This document shows positions 53,948 to 62,470 of a stretch of DNA of 64,000 nucleotides, piece after piece. Source of the DNA: CAVONV01 sp963697355 (GTDB lineage: Bacteria > Acidobacteriota > Vicinamibacteria > Marinacidobacterales > DATDRI01); assembly GCA_963697355.1 (NCBI GenBank), contig CAVONV010000002.1:254680-318679 (forward strand), given 5' to 3'. How positions within the stretch are numbered: position 1 is the stretch's first letter; each line of letters opens with the position of its first letter. The notes under the pieces are model-generated. The model saw only the letters and a program-made list of their open reading frames with translations, ran no database searches and was not told where the DNA came from. Position numbers and translations under genes: made by a program.

Positions 53948-54766
53948 TCACGTTCGCGAGCCTTTCCAAGATTCCCCCGGTAGTCTAGTTACGAGTTTCT
54001 CAGAAACCGATTGTACCGCTTCATCGAAATTCCAAATCACACCGGGAGCGAGGAGAGGCGCGATATCTTCCACGAATGCGCGATCTTTCGCCTTTGCCGC
54101 GAGATTCGCTTCGAACTGGGCACGGCTGATCGATGTCTCACCGTGTTCCATGTAGCGAAGGAAGCAGTCGACGATCCGAGCCGGCAGAATGTCTGGGCGA
54201 GAGAGGGCGACCGACAGATCGAACAAATCGCGGCCCTTCTTGCGTTGGTAAAGCGCTCGGAGCTTGGTGCCCATCAGTTCGTCCAGTTGGAACACCGTGA
54301 TCGGCGAGGCGCCCTCGAACCATGGATTCGAGACGTCGAATTGCCTCTGTGAAAGCCCGAGCACAGAAAAGTGCTCGCGGGTGTTGATCTCGATTTTCAA
54401 CCTTCGTCGACCCGCCGGCTGGAGCTCGGAGTCGAAGCGATACAGTAGACTGACGCGGTCACGTCCTTGCTTGGTGCTGGGCGCGCCCAACCATCCGTCC
54501 AGGCGATCTCGGATTGTATTCATAACCGTGCCGATCGGACCGGCCTCGATCTGGACGAGGTCGATGTCCTCGGAAAACCGAACAGCGGGCTCGAAGAATA
54601 GCTTGTTGAGCGCCGTCCCTCCACGAAACGCGAGCTGTTCCGAGATCGTCTGCTGAGAAAACATCTCGACCAACGCACGAGACAGCACGAGATCCTGCTC
54701 CACCTGCGCATCTTCCGTCCACGGCACCCGTCTCCGCCAGGCGGTCACGTTGGCCCTGGGTATCAT
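53948..54766 (-). CDS. abiEii: AbiEii-type nucleotidyltransferase toxin
   Basis: 272 residues. AbiEii/AbiGii family: LAFRGGTALNKLFFEPAVRF (the GGT motif) followed by SEDIDLV with the metal-binding acidic pair, then LKIEINTREHFSV, LMGTKLRALYQRKKGRDLFD. Type IV abortive infection or TA toxin; related enzymes transfer nucleotides to tRNA. The ATG overlaps the AbiEi stop. Catalytic motifs intact. Confidence 0.9.
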   Translation of the reverse strand: MIPRANVTAWRRRVPWTEDAQVEQDLVLSRALVEMFSQQTISEQLAFRGGTALNKLFFEPAVRFSEDIDLVQIEAGPIGTVMNTIRDRLDGWLGAPSTKQGRDRVSLLYRFDSELQPAGRRRLKIEINTREHFSVLGLSQRQFDVSNPWFEGASPITVFQLDELMGTKLRALYQRKKGRDLFDLSVALSRPDILPARIVDCFLRYMEHGETSISRAQFEANLAAKAKDRAFVEDIAPLLAPGVIWNFDEAVQSVSEKLVTRLPGESWKGSRT

Positions 54767-55569
54767 AAGTCGGGCTCCACTTCCTCGTTGATGAAAAGGG
54801 CCCAGCGTTCGCTAAAGGGTGCGTCCTTTGAGTTGGTAGTGGGCCTGAGCAGCACAGGCCGCTTCCGCCGATTATCGAGCATCGCCGCAAGTGGTTCGGC
54901 GAGCGCGTGCTGGCCGACTAATTCAAACAGGTACCCTATACGTTGAACCTCCGGACAACTGGCCGTTTCTGCCGCCGCGGCGAGCTTGTTGGGATCTAAC
55001 ACCTCAGCGAGCTCAGCGAGCACCGTGGCTATGTTGCTAAGGTGTCCACACGCATGCACGTGGCGGATGAGGTCGAAGACCGTCGTCTCCGGCGAGGAGA
55101 CAACCATGTGGCCGGTCTCGGTCTTCGTCTGCATCGTTTCGCTCGCTTCGATTTTCCTTTTCCTGAAAAACTCGAGCCGAACACTGGCGGCAGACATCGA
55201 AACGGTTGGGAGGTTCGTTATGACCTGGAAAATCTGTGGCTGCTGATGCGATGCGCCATGAATCGCTGCCGCGCTCAACAAGCCGACATAGTAAGGTTGT
55301 TGGAGAAAACGCATTAGGTCGTCTACAAACCATGACGCCGGTGGCGAACCGGTGGATCGATACTCTATCGGGACGATCACGAAAAAGCCCCGACGTGGAC
55401 TGACCAGCCGTCCCTTCTTCTTGGTGCGCCGAATCGCCGACCGCAGGGCAACGTCTGAAACATCGACTTCCATTGAAGCCTCTTCGAATGAAAACGTGTA
55501 CCGTCCACTTGACTGCAGCTCCTCGATGAAATCGATGACTTTACGCTGCTTTTGGATTTCAGAAGACAT
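54763..55569 (-). CDS. abiEi: AbiEi-type antitoxin
   Basis: 268 residues from ATG 55569 (an ATG 15 bases upstream is in frame). An N-terminal winged helix (FSFEEASMEVDVSDVALRSA, KGRLVSPRRGFFVIVP) is followed by the AbiEi C-terminal domain (YYVGLLSAAAIHGASHQQPQ, SSPETTVFDLIRHVHACGHL). The family represses its own promoter through inverted repeats, and such a repeat lies 27 bases upstream. Confidence 0.9.
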   Translation of the reverse strand: MSSEIQKQRKVIDFIEELQSSGRYTFSFEEASMEVDVSDVALRSAIRRTKKKGRLVSPRRGFFVIVPIEYRSTGSPPASWFVDDLMRFLQQPYYVGLLSAAAIHGASHQQPQIFQVITNLPTVSMSAASVRLEFFRKRKIEASETMQTKTETGHMVVSSPETTVFDLIRHVHACGHLSNIATVLAELAEVLDPNKLAAAAETASCPEVQRIGYLFELVGQHALAEPLAAMLDNRRKRPVLLRPTTNSKDAPFSERWALFINEEVEPDL

Positions 55570-55595
55570 AAAGGATCTGCCCATTTGGTCAGGTT

Positions 55596-55616
55596 ATATA
55601 CCATATTTCGGTATAT
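55596..55616. promoter_or_regulatory. Inverted repeat upstream of abiE
   Basis: Arms ATATACC and GGTATAT with a 7-base A/T-rich spacer. Matches the known AbiEi mode of binding inverted repeats at its own promoter. Confidence 0.6.
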
Positions 55617-55921
55617 TTAACAACCATATTGGCTGCCAACGCAATCAAGCATATTTGTGTCTAACCTCCTTTAAATAGCTACAAATGAGTACGTTAGAAG
55701 GAAAAGATCAACTAAAAGGGCAAGTTGTCACCTTCCGCTATGTCGTGTTTTCCTGATTTGGCTTATTTTCCGGAATAGGAAAATCGGCTGATTAAGGAAA
55801 AAGGTGAGAGGCGTTTAGGCAAGAGACTCGAGACAAAGTCTTGCACCAAAACGACGATTTTCAGCATTTGTTGAAAACAGTCAATCTAATGAAAAACGTG
55901 CGCAACTCCACGAAAATCACC

Positions 55922-55944
55922 TCTGTGACCGTCCTTGTCACAGA
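55922..55944. other. Hairpin in the AT-rich gap after abiE
   Basis: Perfect 8-bp arms TCTGTGAC/GTCACAGA, loop of seven, without a T run. The surrounding 55620-56049 stretch is more AT-rich than its neighbours and contains no supported gene. Confidence 0.35.
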
Positions 55945-56049
55945 AGCCATCTAGTCTAGGCCCGATCCTCAGACGTGCTGGATCATGGCGAAATGGTCTC
56001 GACCGATGCCCAACATCTGTCGGCTGGAGCCAAGGGCTAGGAGGTTCGT

Positions 56050-56745
56050 TTGGCCTTTACCCGAAAAGAGTACATAGGCGAATGCATCTTTTGCGGTGCC
56101 GAAACGATCCACTGGGAGGAGATTCCCGGTCCTGAGGACGATCCCATGGACTATTCGTTCTCCACGGAATGCACTACGTGCGAGTCTCGCAATGGCGGTC
56201 ATGCCTCGCCACGGGGTGTGGTGCCTCTAAGTATCGGGTCACACCCGGGAGTGCGAATTTCCGAGCCGCTGTACATCTTTCTCGAGCTGAGCTCGATTCT
56301 CGGTGTTCCGACCCAGGATGGATCCGCAGGTGTAGATCATACGCTCGAGAGGTTTGGCAGAACGCTTCGAGAAGTTCCCGGAGCCCGCGTCGTGCTCACT
56401 TCGAGTTGGGTGCGCGGCGAGGTCTATGATGAGGTTCTAAGCTGCTTCGTCGACAAAATTGCTAAACGCTTTATTGGAACGACGCGTTACCCTGAGGAGT
56501 CCCCGACCAAATACGAGAGCATACGGGCCTATCTTCGACAGAACGCGCTTGTAGACGCCCGGTGGGTTGCCATCGATCATGAACGAGATCAATATCCACC
56601 CAAGGCACCGTTGATCCTGCTGGACTGCGCAACGGGCTTCGATCCCGATGCCGTCATCCGTTTTTTCAGGCAGATAGGCTTCCCCTCGGGAATAGGACCG
56701 ATTATAACGTTCGCCCACCAATTTGAACGGTTTCCGATCGATTAG
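56050..56745 (+). CDS. HAD-like protein with N-terminal zinc-ribbon-like motif
   Basis: 231 residues from TTG 56050, chosen for its AGGAGG site. CIFCGAE...TTCESR forms a possible zinc knuckle at about 12-45. The rest resembles the HAD family linked to Swiss-army-knife RNA repair proteins: RVVLTSSWVRGEVYDEVLSC, TKYESIRAYLRQ, RWVAIDHERDQYP. The first HAD motif, normally DxDGV, reads FLELSSILG here, so the nucleophile Asp is missing and the enzyme is probably inactive or altered. Confidence 0.65.
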   Translation: MAFTRKEYIGECIFCGAETIHWEEIPGPEDDPMDYSFSTECTTCESRNGGHASPRGVVPLSIGSHPGVRISEPLYIFLELSSILGVPTQDGSAGVDHTLERFGRTLREVPGARVVLTSSWVRGEVYDEVLSCFVDKIAKRFIGTTRYPEESPTKYESIRAYLRQNALVDARWVAIDHERDQYPPKAPLILLDCATGFDPDAVIRFFRQIGFPSGIGPIITFAHQFERFPID

Positions 56746-56760
56746 TGGCGCCAGCCCCGG

Positions 56761-56792
56761 GCGTTCGAAATGGGCCAGGCCCCAGGCGTTCG
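56761..56792. repeat. Degenerate copy E of the dispersed repeat
   Basis: GCGTTCGAAATGGGCCAGGC...CCCAGGCGTTCG keeps both GCGTTCG boxes and the palindrome but lacks the right end. Confidence 0.6.
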
Positions 56793-56805
56793 CGACGACC
56801 CCCAT

Positions 56806-57020
56806 AGGCGTTTGGGAGAGTTCGCGCCGATGCTGCGAAGTTACTTTTGAGCGCGCCCTAAGGGTCCGGCCAAAAATGGGTAGTTATTCTTGGTCAGGCC
56901 CTAAGTCTCTGATCTCGCGCCAAGGCAAGACTTCCGCTTGCGAGCGGCTTTGCCTCTCTGTCCCCCCGTACACGACCCAGGGCCTTCCCGCCTCTTGGCC
57001 TGCCAGGCTCATCTGGCCTG
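56806..57020 (-). pseudogene. 3' fragment of an AAA/DUF4143 gene
   Basis: Near-identical over about 130 bases (56885-57010) to the 3' end of the gene at 39450 (39456-39580). The preceding 56806-56840 matches 39415-39450. About 30 bases are inserted between the two blocks. It lies tail-on beside AAA copy 2. Confidence 0.75.
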
Positions 57021-57065
57021 GTCAGGCCCCGCTCGACGGCAACCTGTGGATCACTAGCCGCAGAT

Positions 57066-58219
57066 TCAATTGAACCGCAAGTCTGGCAACGCCGTCAGTG
57101 GAAGGGCCTCCATACTGGGATGCATGATGTAGCGCTCTTTGCCTGGATAGACGAAGTAGAGCTTCTCGAGTCGCAGATCTTCGAGTGCAATCCGACTCGA
57201 CTTTGTCACGGAGGGTGCATCCGTGCACTTGAATTCAAAACCATATCGACGACCTTGCCGTAGGAGCAACAGGTCCAACTCCGCGCCGCGCTGGGTACCC
57301 CAGAAAAAGGCATCGCGCTCGCCAAAGATCGCTAGTGCTTGCTCTATCGCGAATCCCTCCCATGAAGCGCCGTAGCGGGGATTCGATCGTAGAGACGACA
57401 TCGAGGCGATCCCAAGCAGGAAGTGCAACAGCCCACTGTCGCGAACATAGACCTTGGGTGACTTGACCTGTCGTTTCTTCAAGTTTTCGTACCAAGGGGC
57501 AAGAACGCGCAGCACATAAGCACCACTCAAGATGTCCATGTAATGACGAACCGTATTGGGTGACACGTCCATGGACCGGGCCAACTCTGCAGCGTTCCAG
57601 ATCTGTCCATGATAATGGGCGGTCATGGTCCAAAAACGCCGGAGGGCCTCAGCAGGCACACGGAAGCCCAGTTGCGGGATGTCGCGCTCGAGAAACGTTG
57701 TGGCGAATCCTTCCATCCAACGCCAGGCCGCATCATCATTTGGTGCCAAAAAGGCCCGCGGAAAACCGCCCCGAAGCCAAAGGTGGTTTTGCTGATCCGG
57801 TCCGGTTTCGTCGATTGCGAATCCAGGCACGCGGACAAAGTGCGCTCGGCCAGCCAACGTTTCCGAAACCCCTCGAACAAGGTCCGGAGAGGCACTGCCC
57901 AAAAGAAGGAACCGAGCGATGTCTCCGGACGGTCGCTCAGAGGACGCAACACTTCGAAAAGCTTGGGCATTCTCTGAACTTCGTCAATGACCACGAGGCC
58001 GCGGCATTCCTCCAGCGTCAATTCCGGTGTAGAAAGAGCCTCTCGCCCCGCAGCCCTTTCGAGATCGAAAAACTCGACCTGGTCATGTTCTCCGGAAATA
58101 ATCCTTGCCAGTGTGGTTTTGCCCGTTTGGCGGGCCCCCAAAAGAACGGTAACAGGAGACTCCCTGAGACTTAGAGATATCCGCTGCTGCAGTCGGGGAC
58201 GAGGCACGAGATGTTGCAT
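57066..58219 (-). pseudogene. AAA ATPase with DUF4143 domain, copy 2 (one-base deletion)
   Basis: Homologue of 31761-32915 along its whole length. ATG 58219, Walker A GARQTGKTT, Walker B GLVVIDEVQRM. At about 57930 the plus strand reads CTCCGGACGG where copy 1 has CTCCGGGACGG. The lost base splits the protein into 58219-57623 and a second frame ending at 57066 (PRYGASWEGFAIEQALAIFG, GAELDLLLLRQGRRYGFEFK). The ATCGTCA/TGATGAT repeat 5' of the start is conserved. Confidence 0.85.
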
Positions 58220-58449
58220 ATCGTCATTTTAACTGATGATTTACAACAATCAAATAGAGATTTTGGCTGTCTCATTCTCCGCCCAGCAAACGCGTTATGA
58301 ACCTTCATTGCCCCAAGCGACCAGCCCCCGAACAACACTGTCATATATGTGACAAGCGTCCTCTTCGTAACCTAAGGCGCCGAGGCAAGTAGGCAGGACA
58401 ATTGGTGGAGCGCATGATCGCGACCCGAAAGACAACATCAAACGATACA

Positions 58450-58672
58450 AAGCCAAAGGGCCGCCACGGTCGTCTACCGGGTGCTTCTCGATTCCATCCT
58501 CAAACGCGGACAAACCAGAGCCTATTCGCACGGTTCACGTTATCTCCGTAAACTGGATAGGTTGGCCGCAGCCGTTGACGACTGGGGAGCGTTGAAGTCA
58601 CATGCGGTTTGTGTCGCCGAGCTTGCGGAAGAAGCATCGCCGTAAACACAGCTTCTGGTCGAAGGTTGAGTA
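58450..58672 (+). pseudogene. C-terminal fragment of the DUF6880-like gene
   Basis: About 220 bases match the end of the gene at 52065 (encoding ATVVYRVLLDSILKRGQT, YLRKLDRLAAAVDDWG), with one indel before the HRRKHSFWSKVE end. The rest of the gene is absent. The flanking gaps 58241-58449 and 58673-58925 show no gene I recognise. Confidence 0.7.
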
Positions 58673-58925
58673 GGGCTTGGTGGGCACCAACAGCGAGCGA
58701 GCTCGGATAAAGTTGCTTCGCCCACCACTATCGCCCCGAGCACCGTCAGTGCTGCTGGACGGCGACGCAGGCCTCGATTTCCGAAAGACGTCCTTCACCG
58801 ACCCAAATTCCGAGAACGTCTCAAGATGGCCGATGTTCGCGTCGATGACGTAATACTCAGATCTCAGTTGCGTGTACGGGTCATGCGCCGGGCGCCGTGA
58901 ATTATGGAGAACGAATCGGTCGTAG

Positions 58926-58942
58926 GCCAGGCTCTGCCTGGC
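58926..58942. repeat. GCCAGGC hairpin
   Basis: GCCAGGCTCTGCCTGGC, 7-bp perfect arms, just after the BrnA stop. Same family as 42584-42600; a possible transcript hairpin. Confidence 0.6.
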
Positions 58943-58947
58943 AATCT

Positions 58948-59217
58948 TCACTTCTTTATTTTCTTACCGTAGCGCGCCAACTCTTCGCGTACCACGCCGC
59001 GTAAGGTCTCCTCGAGACGGTATTCGCTTCGGTTCATGTGGTCTCGCAATGCGGCATTGATAAGTGTCTGGTAGTTGCCCCCACCCGCGGCGTGAACCTG
59101 CTCTCGGAACCAATGGAGGACGTCGTCGTCAAGCCGAATCGTGATTCTTGTCTTCCCTGGAGGCGTCTTGACGACCGCTCCTCGCTTCCCTCGACCGAAC
59201 TCATATTCTTTCTTCAT
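58948..59217 (-). CDS. BrnA-like antitoxin, copy 2
   Basis: 89 residues. EYEFGRGKRGAVVKTPPGKT, RITIRLDDDVLHWFREQVHA, GNYQTLINAALRDHMNRSEY. About 85 percent identical to the BrnA at 33031. Its ATG overlaps the BrnT stop (ATGA). Second gene of a BrnTA operon. Confidence 0.87.
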   Translation of the reverse strand: MKKEYEFGRGKRGAVVKTPPGKTRITIRLDDDVLHWFREQVHAAGGGNYQTLINAALRDHMNRSEYRLEETLRGVVREELARYGKKIKK

Positions 59218-59487
59218 AGCTGACTCCGGTAACGTCGCCGCTCCCTCGGTGTTGCCTGCCTAGCCGAGATGATCCTCACATTTTTCATCACGCCAGGTGT
59301 AAACGACCACCAATATGCGACCGAGCGCGTCCATTCCAAGCGTGACGAAGCGTTCTTCATCATCATCAATATCATCTCGAATGGTGATAGCAACATGGTC
59401 GTACAGGACTGTCACCGCATCGGCAAAGTCAATCCGATGCTTTCGAAGATTGGCGGCGGCTTTGGCCCCATCCCATTCGAGATCCAC
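59214..59487 (-). pseudogene. BrnT-like toxin, frameshift in an A run
   Basis: GTG 59487 starts DLEWDGAKAAANLRKHRIDF, ADAVTVLYDHVAITI and GRILVVVYTWRDE. A run of five A (minus strand, about 59281-59285) then shifts the frame. One base fewer would give NVRIISARQATPRERRRYRS, the proper BrnT end, stopping at the BrnA ATG. It is otherwise a complete ribonuclease toxin, so a sequencing error is quite possible. Confidence 0.78.
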
Positions 59488-59497
59488 AAGTCTACGA

Positions 59498-59515
59498 TAT
59501 GCACAACTGTACATA
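59498..59515. promoter_or_regulatory. BrnTA operator-like palindrome, copy 2
   Basis: TATGCACAACTGTACATA, matching the site before the first BrnTA locus with complementary changes in the two arms. It lies 11 bases before the toxin's GTG. Confidence 0.6.
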
Positions 59516-59718
59516 CAGTCAAGCTGGAAGGAATGTGTGGCTGGGCTCCGCTCCGCTAAATGAAGATGGAATATTGAAGATTCGATAGTTGCCGTGATCA
59601 CGTGATCGCAGTTTTCCATAGGAATCGCTACCAATGGTAACGATCTAAGGCGGGGGAGCACACCGCCTTTTTGACATAGGATTTGCAAACGTTTTCCAAA
59701 GATGCAGGCGCAACATGC

Positions 59719-59755
59719 AAATGTCGGGTTTTCGCAATTTAGAAATGTCGGGTTT
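59719..59755. mobile_element. Transposase-binding direct repeats at the left end of an ISNCY-type element
   Basis: AAATGTCGGGTTT occurs twice, 24 bases apart (59719-59731 and 59743-59755), 30 bases before the transposase gene. Repeated AATGTCGGGTTT boxes of this kind mark element ends. No matching right end was found in the window. Confidence 0.6.
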
Positions 59756-59784
59756 CAGGCATCCTATGGGTCCTGGAGGCCGAC

Positions 59785-60747
59785 ATGGAGGATGCGAGGA
59801 CTCTGACCATGAGCATGAAGGAGCTGAATCGATTTGAGGTATTGGGCCGGGTGATCGAGAGTCGGCTGACGCAGCGGCAAGCGGCTGCGCAGCTAAAGCT
59901 TAGCCTCCGCCAAGTGGAACGATTGTGCCGTGCGTTGCGCCAGAAAGGAGCCTCCGGGCTGGTCTCGCGCAAGCGTGGCCGTCCCAGCAACCGCAAGCTC
60001 CCGGAGGCGCTTCGCGAGCATGTGCTGAGCCTGGTCCGGGCTCGATACCCGGACTTCGGGCCGACGCTGGCCTGCGAGAAGCTCGCCGAGCACGAGGGTA
60101 TCCACGTCTCACGCGAGACGTTGCGCCTGTGGATGATCGACGCCGGGGTTTGGCTTCCCCGTGTGCAGCGGCGCCGCGTCCACCAACCTCGGCACCGGAG
60201 ATCGTGCCTGGGCGAGCTGGTCCAGATCGACGGTTGCGAGCACGCCTGGTTCGAGGACCGCGCCTCGAAGTGCACCCTGCTCGTCTACGTGGACGACGCC
60301 ACGAGCCGACTCATGGAGCTTCGCTTCGTGGTGTCGGAGTCCGCCTTCGACTACTTCGCAGCGACCAAGGGCTATTTCGAGCACCACGGCAAGCCTGTGG
60401 CTTTCTACAGCGACAAGGCCAGCATCTTTCGTGTCGTCCGCTCCGAAGCGGCCAAGGGTGTTGGCATGACGCAGTTCGGCCGTGCCTTGTCCGAGCTCAA
60501 CATCGACATCATCTGCGCCAACACGCCGCAGGCCAAAGGCCGTGTCGAGCGTGCTCACCTGACGCTCCAGGATCGACTCGTCAAGGAGCTTCGCTTGCGG
60601 TCGCTCTCGACACTCGAGGCCGGCAACTCATACCTGCCAGAATTCCGTGCCGACTATAACCAGCGATTCGCTCGCGAACCTCTGAGTCCGCACGACGCGC
60701 CGCTTCCTCCTCGGCGACCACATCGGCGGTGCGGACGCTGCCGGTGA
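59785..60747 (+). CDS. ISNCY-family transposase, C-terminus replaced at a junction
   Basis: 320 codons. HTH region (LTQRQAAAQLKLSLRQVERL, GLVSRKRGRPSNRKL) then the DDE integrase core: LVQIDGCEHAWFEDR (first Asp), FYSDKASIF (second Asp), KGRVERAHLTLQDRL (Glu). After FAREPLSPHDA (about 60700) the sequence becomes the antisense of a cNMP-binding domain, so the last about 100 residues normal for the family are missing. GC content is higher than in its left neighbours. Confidence 0.85.
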   Translation: MEDARTLTMSMKELNRFEVLGRVIESRLTQRQAAAQLKLSLRQVERLCRALRQKGASGLVSRKRGRPSNRKLPEALREHVLSLVRARYPDFGPTLACEKLAEHEGIHVSRETLRLWMIDAGVWLPRVQRRRVHQPRHRRSCLGELVQIDGCEHAWFEDRASKCTLLVYVDDATSRLMELRFVVSESAFDYFAATKGYFEHHGKPVAFYSDKASIFRVVRSEAAKGVGMTQFGRALSELNIDIICANTPQAKGRVERAHLTLQDRLVKELRLRSLSTLEAGNSYLPEFRADYNQRFAREPLSPHDAPLPPRRPHRRCGRCR

Positions 60748-61012
60748 GCGCGGCGATCTCGCCGAAGATGTCGCCCGTCGCCATGCTCGACAGGGCGCGG
60801 TACTCGCCTTCGCCGCCGGTGGTGCCCGCCACGGTGCGCCCGGCCAGGATGAAGAAGGCCGCGTCGCTCTGCTCCCCAGCGCGGGTGATGGCCGTACCGG
60901 GCGCCGCCTGGCGGACGCGGCTGTTCCAATAGAAGTACCGGCTCGTGTGGTCCGGTGGGCTGGCAACGTCGACCGTTTCCAGAAATGAAAACCGGCCTCC
61001 GCGGTGAATCAA
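60703..61012 (-). pseudogene. Cyclic-nucleotide-binding domain fragment
   Basis: The minus strand encodes APGTAITRAGEQSDAAFFIL, AGRTVAGTTGGEGEYRALSS, MATGDIFGEIAALTGSVRTA, DVVAEEEA, the core of a cNMP/Crp-type sensor. It is cut at about 60703 by the transposase sequence and at about 61000 by unrelated DNA. High GC and no flanking gene continuity. Confidence 0.6.
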
Positions 61013-62221
61013 CCCGCGGGGAGTATTCCAAGCCTGGTGTGGTGGCCGAATTGGCGCCAGACAGGATCGATGTGGTTTGAGGCATCGCGCTCAAGGGCAT
61101 GGAATACTGGCTGTTGACATCGACAATGTCTGAATTGACCAAAAGATCGCCAGCGCTATTGAGCGAGAGCAATTGAAACGTGCCTGTACCTGCTGGGTAC
61201 CACTGCCGGGTCGTTGCCGCACCGAACGGTTTTGCGTACACCACGGTGCGCCCCCAGCACCGAATCCTGACCGCTGAATGCCACATCCCCCTGGTTGTTC
61301 AGGAATGCCTCCGCAACTGACGCAGGCCCCACCAGCGCGGCCGCGTAGCTGGCGGGAAGCCCGGTGGCCAACGCCGTTGCAGGAAAAACCTTGCAACTGT
61401 CTGGGATGGCCAGTGGCGTAAACACCTGGCTGGTTTGCCTCACGTAGTACGCAATACCTTCGTACCGAAATATGGGCTGGTTGTTTTGAATGTTGCCCGC
61501 TTCGATGACGTCGGCGGTATAAAAATGGGTGCCAGTCGTGGTGTTAAAAAAACGGTAGATCGGCCTCCACCCTGCCCCGGCACCACTGCTGGCATACCAG
61601 GACACGCCTTCAAAATTGAAGATGTCTGACAGCTTCGCGATCACCTCATTGCGCTCAGCAACGTTGACGGTGTAGAAATGGGTACCGCTCACCTTGTTGT
61701 AAAAGCGGTAAACCGGCACAGCGAGTTCATCACTTGAAGGCAGGGCATAAAACGCCGCGCCTTCGTCCTTGAACCATTTCAGGTTGGCTATCACCCAGTC
61801 GCGCTCTGCGGGCGACACGGGGTAGAAGTGCACCCCCGTCTGGGTATTGAAAAACCGGTCAACCGTCAGGGGCGTGAGGCTCACGGGAACAGATTTGACC
61901 CCGGTCTTGACCGCCGAAACGCCGCCCAAATTCGTTGTGGCCACAGTGCCCGGCAACATTTCGGGTTGCTGGGCGTACCGCCCATCAAACACCTCTGCCA
62001 AACGCTTCGCCATCGCAGAAATGGCTTGGGCACCCTGGGGTTTGCCATATTCAGCAGAGGATTCCAGATTTGGGGTGCGCGTCAACAACTCGTTTGAAGC
62101 GCTGACCGGCGAATCTGCGGACGAAGCCCCGCCACCGCAAGCGCTCAAAGACAGCATCGCCACCGAGCCTGCAAGCGCCAAGGAGATGCTCGCTGACTTT
62201 CCGTTTCCACATGCTTTTCAT
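61012..62221 (-). pseudogene. Lipoprotein with DUF5648-like repeats, frameshifted
   Basis: Starts at ATG 62221 (KSMWKRK); after about 62190 the next frame gives SISLALAGSVAMLSLSACGG with a lipobox cysteine. Three repeats of about 45 residues follow: FFNTQTGVHFYPVSPAERDW, FYNKVSGTHFYTVNVAERNE, FFNTTTGTHFYTADVIEAGN. Near 61255 a second shift leads into VVYAKPFGAATTRQWYPAGT and SAMPQTTSILSGANSATTPG, fading at about 61012. Predicted surface or periplasmic lipoprotein; function unknown. Resembles Burkholderiales proteins (inference). Confidence 0.7.
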
Positions 62222-62470
62222 TTTTTCTCCCATTAGTTCGATCGCATATCGATTTTATATTTCTTCTTTCGTACATTCATCAATCCATCTTGCTGATTCG
62301 GACAGTCGAAGAATTTCTTGCGCCCGCGACATCCACGCAAGGCCAGTGGGTAGCGGCACCACCGAACGTTAGTTCGTCCTAACACAAAAAAACAACACCA
62401 AAGTACCGATATTTCACATTTACAAAATATAAAATAGTTCTTTTTAATAAATTCAAACGGGGTGATTCAT

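Noticed and set aside
58598..58951. 117-codon minus-strand frame
   Set aside because: It partly overlaps the DUF6880 fragment on the other strand and has no supporting motif; left unassigned.
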